From Burkholderiales bacterium UBA4615 (GTDB lineage Bacteria; Pseudomonadota; Gammaproteobacteria; Burkholderiales; Burkholderiaceae_E): 10,581 bases of DNA. Each line of letters starts with the position of its first letter. Position 1 is the stretch's first letter. The DNA lies in NCBI GenBank assembly GCA_002386465.1, contig DGIT01000104.1:12411-22991 (forward strand), written 5' to 3'. The translations under genes and the position numbers were made by a program. The notes under the pieces are model-generated. The model made no database searches. It was not told where the DNA came from and was given only the letters and a program-made list of their open reading frames with translations. Positions 1 to 5,801 of this stretch are shown here, piece after piece.

Positions 1-650
1 AAGCACTTGGTGATCTGGTAGTACCGATCGAACCCCGAGACCATCAGCAGCTGCTTGAAAAGCTGCGGGCTTTGCGGCAAGGCAAAGAACTGTCCGGCAT
101 TCACACGTGAGGGCACGAGATAGTCGCGTGCGCCTTCCGGTGTGGACTTGGTGAGCATCGGCGTTTCGATGTCGATAAAGCCCAGCGAATCGAGGTACTT
201 GCGCACTTCCATGGCCACGCGATAGCGCAGCATCAGATTGTTCTGCATCTGCGGGCGGCGCAGATCGAGCACACGGTGGGTCAGGCGCGTGGTCTCGGAC
301 AGATTGTCGTCGTCCAGCTGAAAGGGCGGCGTGACCGAGGCGTTAAGGATCTCGAGTTCGTGGCACAGCACCTCGATCTGGCCGCTGCGAATGCCGGCAT
401 TGTCGGTGCCCTCCGGGCGGCGGCGCACCTTGCCGGTGATACGCACGCAATACTCGTTACGCACGCGCTCTGCCGTAGCAAAGGTCTCGGCGCGATCCGG
501 GTCGCACACCACCTGGGCAATGCCCGCGCGGTCGCGCAGGTCGATGAAGATCACGCCACCGTGGTCGCGGCGCCGCTGCACCCAGCCAAAGAGGGTCACG
601 GTCTGGTCCAGGCGGTCGATGGACACCTCGCCGGTGTAGCAGGTACGCAT
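1..650 (-). CDS. aspS: Aspartyl-tRNA synthetase, N-terminal 216 residues (partial)
   Basis: A class II aminoacyl-tRNA synthetase that charges tRNA with aspartate in the cytoplasm. The gene runs off the left edge, so only residues 1-216 of an expected ~590-600 are visible. The N-terminal OB-fold anticodon-binding domain covers about residues 1-105 (GWVQRRRDHGGVIFIDLRDR at 22-41). The start of the catalytic domain follows: LDLRRP at 128-133, ETPMLTKSTPEGARDYLVPS at 162-181 and the QSPQLFKQLLM block at 193-203. These are near-identical to known bacterial AspRS. His30 and Gly81 match the residues reported to make Pseudomonas aeruginosa AspRS non-discriminating (E. coli has Leu at the first site), so it may also make Asp-tRNA(Asn). 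The ATG at 650 was chosen because homology begins at once (MRTCYTGEV). It lies 17 bp after the DUF502 stop with a weak AGAG upstream. It is the last visible gene of the fmdB-DUF502-aspS operon. Identification is very secure. Confidence 0.97.
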   Translation of the reverse strand, partial: MRTCYTGEVSIDRLDQTVTLFGWVQRRRDHGGVIFIDLRDRAGIAQVVCDPDRAETFATAERVRNEYCVRITGKVRRRPEGTDNAGIRSGQIEVLCHELEILNASVTPPFQLDDDNLSETTRLTHRVLDLRRPQMQNNLMLRYRVAMEVRKYLDSLGFIDIETPMLTKSTPEGARDYLVPSRVNAGQFFALPQSPQLFKQLLMVSGFDRYYQITKC

Positions 651-667
651 GCTGTGGTTCTCTTTGA

Positions 668-1366
668 TCAGGTCGGGTTCGATGAGGAGGATGCGGCCAC
701 GGGCACATCGGCAGATGCGGCATCGGAACCGTTGGGGAGGCGCGCGCGCGCGGACGGGACCACCACGCCCATCGAGACCACGTACTTCAAGGCCTCGTCG
801 ACGGACATGTCGAGCTCGATGGTTTCGTCTTTGCGCACCATCAGGAAAAATCCTGAGGTGGGGTTGGGAGTGGTCGGGACATAGACCGAGACCATCTCGG
901 GTCCGCTAGCTGCCCCGGGCGCCGGTGCGGCCACCTTCGCACGGACTTCATCGGCAGGCACGCCGGTCGTAAACCCGATGGTCCAGCTGCCGCGACGCGG
1001 ATATTCAAGCAGCAGTGCCTTGCGAAACGCATTGCCCTGGGGCGACAGCAGCGTATCGCTCACCTGCTTCACGCTCGAGTAGATGGTGCGCACGATGGGG
1101 ATACGCGACAGCAGCGATTCCCACAGCCCCACCAGCCGCTGACCCAGAAAATTGGCCGCCAGCAGTCCGGTGATGAAGATCACCAGCACCGTGAGCAGCG
1201 CCCCCATGCCGGGCAGATTGCGCCCGAACACCTGCAGGGGCTGCCACTGCACGGGTAGCAGCGACAGGCTGAGGTCGAGCGTGGTGACGATGAAATTGAG
1301 CACCCACAACGTGATGCCGATCGGGATCCAGATCAGCAGACCAGTGATGAAGTAGCGACGGAACAT
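668..1366 (-). CDS. DUF502 family inner-membrane protein
   Basis: A 232-residue membrane protein of the DUF502 family, whose function is not established. Two transmembrane segments are visible, about residues 5-27 (right after MFRRYF) and 55-77. They are followed by the family block SRIPIVRTIYSSVKQV at 87-102 and the second hallmark VPTTPNPTSGFFLMV at 163-177. The C-terminal tail from about 204 is rich in Ala/Ser/Asn and looks disordered. The open frame extends upstream to 1573, but its first 69 codons are Arg/Pro-rich and non-homologous and overlap fmdB. The start is therefore placed at the ATG at 1366, where family similarity begins. It lies between the FmdB-type gene (91 bp upstream) and aspS (17 bp downstream), a recurring order in Burkholderiales. 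That suggests co-transcription rather than a shared pathway. Family assignment is confident; the role is unknown. Confidence 0.9.
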   Translation of the reverse strand: MFRRYFITGLLIWIPIGITLWVLNFIVTTLDLSLSLLPVQWQPLQVFGRNLPGMGALLTVLVIFITGLLAANFLGQRLVGLWESLLSRIPIVRTIYSSVKQVSDTLLSPQGNAFRKALLLEYPRRGSWTIGFTTGVPADEVRAKVAAPAPGAASGPEMVSVYVPTTPNPTSGFFLMVRKDETIELDMSVDEALKYVVSMGVVVPSARARLPNGSDAASADVPVAASSSSNPT

Positions 1367-1457
1367 CGTGGCGCTCGGGTGGAGTGGGTGAGGGAGGCGG
1401 GTCAGCGTAGCGGCGCGCGGTTTCGGCCAGCTGGGCGACGTCCCCGGGGCAGCGCCC

Positions 1458-1856
1458 TCACGTGGAGGAGGTTCCGCCCGCGGGCGGCGCGGTGGCTCCT
1501 GCGGAGCTCGGCGCACCCGCTGTCGACCCTGCGGCCGGCGCACTCGCAGCGGGTCCGGTCGCAGTGGGCGCACCCGGTGATGACGCGGGCGCGGCGGACG
1601 CGCCAGCCTCCGATGGGGCGGGCGCCGGGCTTGCGCCCTCGGCCTCCTTGGCAGGCGCCTGGCCTTTCTTGCCCTGGTCGCGGAAATCGGTGACGTACCA
1701 GCCGCTGCCCTTGAGCTGGAAGGCGGGGGCGGTCAACTGCTTGCGAAACGCGTCGGCGCCGCACGCCGGACATTGCGTCAGCGGGGCATCGGAAAACTTC
1801 TGGATCACATCCTTGGCGTGGCCACAGGTCTCGCAGCGATAGGCGTAAATCGGCAT
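1458..1856 (-). CDS. FmdB-type zinc-ribbon protein with Ala/Pro-rich tail
   Basis: A small 132-residue protein beginning MPIYAYRCETCGHAKDVIQK, the signature of FmdB/CxxC_CxxC_SSSS zinc-ribbon proteins. Cys8, Cys11, Cys29 and Cys32 form two CxxC knuckles expected to bind one zinc. The conserved block KGSGWYVTDFR (49-59) closes the folded domain. Such proteins are often annotated as putative regulators, after FmdB of the formamidase/amidase operon in Methylophilus, but no DNA-binding role is proven for this type. From about residue 68 to the end the chain is almost only Ala, Pro, Ser, Gly and Thr and is surely disordered. The ATG at 1856 directly starts the motif. It is the first gene of the operon reading on into DUF502 and aspS and sits behind a -10 element at 1906-1911. 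Family is secure; function open. Confidence 0.9.
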   Translation of the reverse strand: MPIYAYRCETCGHAKDVIQKFSDAPLTQCPACGADAFRKQLTAPAFQLKGSGWYVTDFRDQGKKGQAPAKEAEGASPAPAPSEAGASAAPASSPGAPTATGPAASAPAAGSTAGAPSSAGATAPPAGGTSST

Positions 1857-1883
1857 GGCGCTCGGCTAAAGGACGGCAAAGCC

Positions 1884-1904
1884 GCAGGTTTCAGGGAAAC
1901 CTGC
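1884..1904 (-). repeat. 9-bp perfect inverted repeat at the presumed fmdB transcription start
   Basis: The arms gcaggtttc (1884-1892) and gaaacctgc (1896-1904) are perfectly complementary around a 3-base spacer. On the minus strand the element begins 1 base after the TATAAT box, where transcription of fmdB should start. It could be an operator or a hairpin at the very 5' end of the mRNA. A terminator is unlikely, because neither strand shows a T-run after the stem. Confidence 0.6.
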
Positions 1905-1905
1905 A

Positions 1906-1935
1906 ATTATAGGACGGATTGCCGCCGCCCTGCAG
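1906..1935 (-). promoter_or_regulatory. Candidate sigma-70 promoter of the fmdB-DUF502-aspS operon
   Basis: The minus strand carries a perfect TATAAT (1911 down to 1906), 49 bp upstream of the fmdB ATG. The best -35 candidate is poor: CTGCAG at 1935-1930 with an 18-bp spacer (or TGCAGG with 17 bp). The position in the 92-bp gap after the Bug gene stop and before an operon head supports a promoter. No start-site data can be read from sequence alone. Confidence 0.5.
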
Positions 1936-1948
1936 CCGGGCGACAGAC

Positions 1949-2917
1949 TTACTCGGGTTCGATGCCAGCAGCCTTCAAGGTGTCGCGATAGACCTGGTAC
2001 TGATCCTTGACCAGCGCGGCCAGTTGCTCCGGGCTGGAATGAACGTGCTGAAACGACTGCTTTTCGAAGGTCGACACGACTTCAGGCTTTGAGCCTGCGG
2101 CGCCGAACTCCTTGTTCAGGCGATCGACGATGTCGCGCGGCAGGCCCTTGGGCCCGAAAACGGCAGCCCAGGACGAGAGCGAAAACTTCGGCATGCCCGA
2201 TTCGGCAATGGTGGGCACATCGGGCAGGGCCGGGCTGCGACGGTTCAAGGTGACAGCGATCGGGCGCAGCCGGCCTTCCTTGGCAAAGGCCACGGTGGTC
2301 CCCGCCGAAGCCACCATGAACTGCACACGGCCTGCGATCAGATCGGTCAAGGCCTGCGGTTCGCCCTTGTAGGGGACTTGGACCATCTGGATCCCGGCCA
2401 GCGACGAGAACAGCGCCGTCGAGACAATGCCGGTGGTATTGCCGGTGGCATAGGAAATCTTGTTCGGGTTGGCCTTGGCGTAGGCCACGAATTCGGCCAC
2501 GGTCTTGGCGGGCACGCTGGGGTGCACATAGATGAAGAAGGTGTAGCGACCGATATCGGCGATGGGCGTAAAGTCGGTAATCGGGTCGTATGGCGGGGTC
2601 TTCTTCATGGCGGGTGCGGCTGCCATGGGGCTGCTGGTACCGAACAGCAAGGTGTAGCCATCGGGCGCAGCCCGCATCACCTCGGTCGCCGAAATGGCAC
2701 CGTCGGCACCGGCTTTGTTTTCGACCAATACTGGCTGACCCATCGAGGCGCTGAGGGCTTGCGCATAAACGCGCGCCAGCGTGTCGGTGGCCGCGCCGGG
2801 AGGAAAGGGCACCACCATCCTGATGGGCTTGCTGGGGTAAGCCTGGGCCTGTGCCGCTGCGGCACACACAGCGACTGCCGCAGCAGCGCATACACGAATC
2901 CAGTGACGACGGGACAT
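1949..2917 (-). CDS. Tripartite tricarboxylate transporter (Bug family) substrate-binding protein
   Basis: A 322-residue periplasmic solute-binding protein of the TctC/Bug family, which captures small carboxylates or related anions. A signal peptide is clear: basic MSRRHWIR, a hydrophobic Ala/Val stretch at 9-22 and cleavage near AQAQA at 22-26. The mature protein starts YPSKPIRMVVPFPPGAATDT (27-46), followed by VENKAGADGAISATEVMRAA (64-83) and PDGYTLLFGT. The ligand loop PYKGEPQALTDLIAGRVQFM (222-241) is also present. Length matches the family (~320). The ATG at 2917 has a strong GAGGAG ribosome site at 2928-2933 with a 10-base spacer. No TctA or TctB membrane subunits are in the window, so it is an orphan binding protein, as is usual for Bug proteins. 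It follows the MDR oxidoreductase by 58 bp with no terminator seen, so the two may share a transcript. Ligand unknown. Confidence 0.95.
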   Translation of the reverse strand: MSRRHWIRVCAAAAVAVCAAAAQAQAYPSKPIRMVVPFPPGAATDTLARVYAQALSASMGQPVLVENKAGADGAISATEVMRAAPDGYTLLFGTSSPMAAAPAMKKTPPYDPITDFTPIADIGRYTFFIYVHPSVPAKTVAEFVAYAKANPNKISYATGNTTGIVSTALFSSLAGIQMVQVPYKGEPQALTDLIAGRVQFMVASAGTTVAFAKEGRLRPIAVTLNRRSPALPDVPTIAESGMPKFSLSSWAAVFGPKGLPRDIVDRLNKEFGAAGSKPEVVSTFEKQSFQHVHSSPEQLAALVKDQYQVYRDTLKAAGIEPE

Positions 2918-2927
2918 GATGGAGAGT

Positions 2928-2933
2928 CTCCTC
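2928..2933 (-). promoter_or_regulatory. Ribosome binding site of the Bug-family gene
   Basis: GAGGAG on the minus strand, 10 bases before the ATG at 2917. It is one of the two strongest Shine-Dalgarno matches in the window and fixes the start of the binding-protein gene. Confidence 0.75.
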
Positions 2934-2975
2934 GGGTTGTTCGAATCAGGGGATCAGGACTGAAGCCGTGCAGGG

Positions 2976-4004
2976 TCAGCGAAACCCCGCCAGCACGACC
3001 TTACCGATCGAGCGGCCAGACTCGATCATCGCATGAGCACGGCGCAGGTGCTCAGCATCGATCGGGCCGACCGTCTGCGTGTGCGTGGTGCGAATACGCC
3101 CGGCGTCAACCAGATCGGCCACGGCGTCAAGCAAGCGGCCTTGCTCGATCATGTCGGCGGTCTCGAAACTGGAACGCGTGAACATAGCTTCCCAGTGAAG
3201 GGCCGCGCAACGTGCTTTCAGGGGCCGCACATCAAAGGGGCCCGGATCGTCGATCACACAGATGCCGCCCTGCGGCGCCACCACCTTGGCCAGTTCAGGA
3301 AAATGAGTGTCAGTGTGCGAGACGCTGAAGATGCGCTCGACCCAACGTACGCCGGCCTGCTTGACGCCCTCGGAAATCGGTTTGCTATGGTCGATCACCG
3401 CATGGGCGCCTAGTGCTTCGATCTGCGCACGCGACTCGGGCCGTGACGCAGTGGCCAGAATGCGCGCACGGCTCAACTGGCGCGCCAGCTGGATGGCAAT
3501 CGAGCCGACACCTCCGGCGCCTGCTGTAATCAGCACGGTGCCGGCATCGGCTTGGTCGGCGGAACCATCAGCACGTGGCAGACGCAGGCGATCGAACAGT
3601 GCCTCCCAGGCGGTGATGGTGGTCAGCGGCATGGCAGCCGCTTGCGCGAAATCAAGCGTGCGCGGCTTGCGCCCGACGATGCGCTCATCCACCAGATGCA
3701 GTTGCGCGTTAGTCCCGGGGCGCACGCGCGAGCCGGCATACCAGACCGTGTCACCCGGCTTGAAGCGCGTGACATCCGGCCCCACGGCCTGCACGATGCC
3801 AGCTGCGTCATAGCCCAGGATGCGCGCTTGCCCTGGCTCGGGCGCCACATTGCGGCGCACCTTGGTGTCGACCGGATTCACTGAAACCGCCTCGACGCGC
3901 ACGAGCAGATCACGCCCACTTGCCACCGGTTCAGGGCATTCAAAGTCGATCAGGCTGCGGGGATCTTCGCTGGGCAGGCATTCGCGGTAGCCGATAGCTT
4001 TCAT
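2976..4004 (-). CDS. MDR-family zinc-independent alcohol dehydrogenase / quinone oxidoreductase-like protein
   Basis: A 342-residue cytoplasmic NAD(P)H-dependent oxidoreductase of the medium-chain dehydrogenase family. It matches the subgroup annotated 'zinc-binding alcohol dehydrogenase family protein' (TIGR02817-like): it opens MKAIGYRECLPSEDPRSL and has VSVNPVDTKVR at 41-50. The GroES-like domain covers about 1-130. The Rossmann domain follows, with VLITAGAGGVGSIAIQLARQ at 157-176 (AxGxGGVG cofactor loop), and the C-terminal hallmark RSIGKVVLAGF ends the chain. The Cys/His/Glu zinc ligands of true alcohol dehydrogenases are absent, which fits a quinone-oxidoreductase-type enzyme; the substrate is unknown. 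The frame is open upstream to 4082, but the 26 extra residues are not family-like. The ATG at 4004 starts the conserved N-terminus, with a weak GAAGA upstream. It is followed 58 bp later by the Bug binding protein. Family is secure; reaction uncertain. Confidence 0.92.
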   Translation of the reverse strand: MKAIGYRECLPSEDPRSLIDFECPEPVASGRDLLVRVEAVSVNPVDTKVRRNVAPEPGQARILGYDAAGIVQAVGPDVTRFKPGDTVWYAGSRVRPGTNAQLHLVDERIVGRKPRTLDFAQAAAMPLTTITAWEALFDRLRLPRADGSADQADAGTVLITAGAGGVGSIAIQLARQLSRARILATASRPESRAQIEALGAHAVIDHSKPISEGVKQAGVRWVERIFSVSHTDTHFPELAKVVAPQGGICVIDDPGPFDVRPLKARCAALHWEAMFTRSSFETADMIEQGRLLDAVADLVDAGRIRTTHTQTVGPIDAEHLRRAHAMIESGRSIGKVVLAGFR

Positions 4005-4303
4005 GGGGTCTTCAAAGAGAAAAGTGGAGTCAAAGGAAGGCGTGCCATGGGCATGCGGTGACCGGGCACACCGGGTTTGCACACGTCGGGGCGCATCGGG
4101 TAATGCGGACCGTTCCGGGCAGGTGTGGCAAGCGTGCCGTGGTCGTGGGCATCTTGCGCAGCAGCGCTTAATACGGCTGGGGAGCTTACAGGTTTATCGG
4201 GCGACTGATGGCGGCGTCACTGATGTCAACACACCTGATGGCGACGCAAGGTGTGGGACGACGCCGGGATAGTGCCAGTACAGTGTGGTGATCGCTTGTG
4301 AGC
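4005..4303. other. 299-bp intergenic gap between hmgA and the oxidoreductase
   Basis: No convincing gene lies here. The plus-strand open frame covering most of it has no recognisable domain and no ribosome site. On the minus strand it must hold the 3' end of the hmgA transcript and any promoter for the oxidoreductase. The one clear structure is the inverted repeat at 4230-4255. A TTGACA hexamer lies just after that repeat on the minus strand, but no -10 box sits at a proper distance, so I do not call a promoter. Confidence 0.6.
4230..4255 (-). repeat. 7-bp inverted repeat downstream of hmgA
   Basis: The arms cacacct (4230-4236) and aggtgtg (4249-4255) pair around a 12-base loop, about 50 bp past the hmgA stop. 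The location suits a transcription end or mRNA 3' hairpin. No T-run follows on the minus strand and the loop is large, so an intrinsic terminator is not well supported. Confidence 0.35.
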
Positions 4304-5647
4304 TTAGCGGCGGGTGGGATCGAACCCCGGCGCCAGATCTTGCCAGCAGCGCCAGTAGTCGGGCTGGAGTGTGGGCGACGCAAGCGCCTGGGCGGTGGGA
4401 TGAAGAACGCACCGTGTTTCGAACATGAAGGCAAGCGTGTCCCGGATGACTTGCGGCTGGCTGGTGTCGGCGGTGCTTGCCTTCAGGAAGGTGGCCGTGT
4501 CGGGCCCATGAGGGACCATCCCATTGTGCAGACTGGCGCCGCCCGGTGCGAACCCCTGAGCCTTGCCGTCGTATTCGCCATGGATGAGACCCATGAACTC
4601 TGACGCGATGTTGCGATGAAACCAGGGTGGGCGGAAGGTGTCTTGCATCACCAGCATGCGGGGCGGAAAGATGACGAAATCAATCGCATCCACTCCAGGC
4701 GTGTCGGTCACAGACTGCAGCACCAGAAAGATGGACGGGTCGGGATGATCGAAGCTGATCGAGCCGATGGTGTTGAATCGCCGCAGGTCGTAGAGGTAGG
4801 GCACATGATTGCCGTGCCAGGCCACCACATCCAGCGGGGAGTGGCCAAGCGCCGCTGACCACATGTGGCCCTGGAAACGCGTGACCAGCTCAAAGGCGCC
4901 AGTGCGCGTTTCGTAGCGGGCCACCGGCGCGAGAAAGTCGCGCGGGTTGGCCAGCCCGTTGGAGCCGATCGGACCCAGATCGGGCAGGCGCAAGGGCGCA
5001 CCAAAGTTTTCGCACACATAGCCGCGCACCGCGGGCAGCGGGCCTGCGTTGGCGTCGTCAGGGTCGGCGGCATCGACTTGCGGCAGCTCGACACGCCACT
5101 TCACACCACGCGGCAGCACGGCGATCTGCTGGGGCTCGACCACCAGTTCGCCGAATTCGGTGAGCAGGCGCAGCGTGCCCTGTTGCGGCACGATCAGCAT
5201 TTCGGCGTCAGCGTTGCAGAAGAACCGATCGCGCATCGAACGGTTGGCCGCATACAGATGGATGCCGCAACCGCTCATGGAAGCCGGGCTGCCCGTGCCG
5301 GCCATAGTGAACATCCCGTCGATGAAATCGAGCGGCGCATCGGGCAGGGGCATGGGACTCCAGCGCAGCGGGTCGGGTGGCGTCTCGGTGCCGAATGTCG
5401 GCTCAAAGCTGCTGATCCAGGTGCGATCGGCAATGCGACGCGACGGCTCGTGGACCACGGAGGGTCGGATGCGGTAAAGCCATGAGCGGCGGTTGTCGGC
5501 GCGCGGCGCCGTGAAAGCTGTGCCGGAGAGTTGCTCGGCATACAGACCGTAGGGGCAGCGTTGCGGAGAATTGCGCCCCTCGGGGAGCGCCCCGGGCAGT
5601 GCTTCGGAGGCGAACTCATTGCCGAAACCGGACTGATAGCGGGGCAT
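4304..5647 (-). CDS. hmgA: Homogentisate 1,2-dioxygenase
   Basis: The Fe(II) dioxygenase that opens the ring of homogentisate to maleylacetoacetate in tyrosine and phenylalanine breakdown; cytoplasmic. The 447-residue length fits the family (~430-450). It opens MPRYQSGFGNEFASEALPGA and contains the family blocks CPYGLYAEQLSGTAFTAPR (31-49) and FDHPDPSIF (299-307). The iron ligands of the human enzyme (His335, Glu341, His371) correspond to His344, Glu350 (FHRNIASEFMG) and His380 (VPHGPD). His301 and His374 match the conserved active-site histidines. The ATG at 5647 has AGGAG seven bases upstream, so the open frame extending to 5773 is not used. The usual neighbour, fumarylacetoacetase, is absent from both sides. 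Upstream is a 154-bp gap after the DUF2490 gene that likely holds its own promoter. No sign of truncation or frameshift. Very secure. Confidence 0.98.
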   Translation of the reverse strand: MPRYQSGFGNEFASEALPGALPEGRNSPQRCPYGLYAEQLSGTAFTAPRADNRRSWLYRIRPSVVHEPSRRIADRTWISSFEPTFGTETPPDPLRWSPMPLPDAPLDFIDGMFTMAGTGSPASMSGCGIHLYAANRSMRDRFFCNADAEMLIVPQQGTLRLLTEFGELVVEPQQIAVLPRGVKWRVELPQVDAADPDDANAGPLPAVRGYVCENFGAPLRLPDLGPIGSNGLANPRDFLAPVARYETRTGAFELVTRFQGHMWSAALGHSPLDVVAWHGNHVPYLYDLRRFNTIGSISFDHPDPSIFLVLQSVTDTPGVDAIDFVIFPPRMLVMQDTFRPPWFHRNIASEFMGLIHGEYDGKAQGFAPGGASLHNGMVPHGPDTATFLKASTADTSQPQVIRDTLAFMFETRCVLHPTAQALASPTLQPDYWRCWQDLAPGFDPTRR

Positions 5648-5654
5648 CAACAAA

Positions 5655-5659
5655 CTCCT
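5655..5659 (-). promoter_or_regulatory. Ribosome binding site of hmgA
   Basis: AGGAG on the minus strand, seven bases before the ATG at 5647. It decides the start against the 42 non-homologous codons open upstream. Confidence 0.8.
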
Positions 5660-5710
5660 GGTCGTACGCGATGAACGCAGTCGCGTCCTGCGTCGTTCAC
5701 AGGATAGCGC

Positions 5711-5722
5711 GCAGACGTCTGC
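5711..5722. promoter_or_regulatory. 12-bp perfect palindrome upstream of hmgA (candidate operator)
   Basis: gcagacgtctgc is identical to its reverse complement and lies 64-75 bp before the hmgA ATG. On the minus strand it falls inside the 17-bp stretch before a TATCCT that could be a -10 box (5705-5700), although the matching -35 position is poor. A dimeric regulator could bind here; which one cannot be read from the window. Confidence 0.35.
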
Positions 5723-5748
5723 AGCATGGGGCAAGAAGATGCGCGAGC

Positions 5749-5758
5749 CTGCATGCAG
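5749..5758. promoter_or_regulatory. 10-bp perfect palindrome upstream of hmgA
   Basis: ctgcatgcag is a second self-complementary site, 38 bp centre-to-centre from the one at 5711-5722 in the same 154-bp gap. Both contain ctgca or gcag half-sequences. It may be part of the same control region or chance in GC-rich DNA. Confidence 0.25.
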
Positions 5759-5801
5759 TCTCTGCACGGACAATCGGATGCAAGCTTTCCGGATTGCCGG
5801 G

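Noticed and set aside
276..884. 202-codon plus-strand open frame
   Set aside because: It runs antisense across the end of DUF502 and the start of aspS, both of which are clear family members.
1367..1573. Upstream extension of the DUF502 gene
   Set aside because: The extra 69 codons are Arg/Pro-rich, overlap fmdB and lack family similarity; homology starts at the ATG at 1366.
1926..1942. Terminator after the Bug gene (cgccc / gggcg hairpin)
   Set aside because: Only five pairs, a 7-base loop and no T-run; it may be chance in GC-rich sequence.
2378..3181. 267-codon plus-strand open frame
   Set aside because: It lies antisense to the Bug and oxidoreductase genes, has no recognisable domain or ribosome site, and arises from GC-rich codon bias.
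4205..4240. Three copies of ctgatg as a direct-repeat operator
   Set aside because: Six-base repeats with uneven spacing are expected by chance and do not flank a promoter.
4003..4272. 89-codon plus-strand open frame filling the hmgA-oxidoreductase gap
   Set aside because: No ribosome site, no domain, low-complexity Arg/Gly content; not enough to call a gene.
4865..5485. 206-codon plus-strand open frame
   Set aside because: It is wholly antisense to hmgA, whose reading frame is unambiguous.
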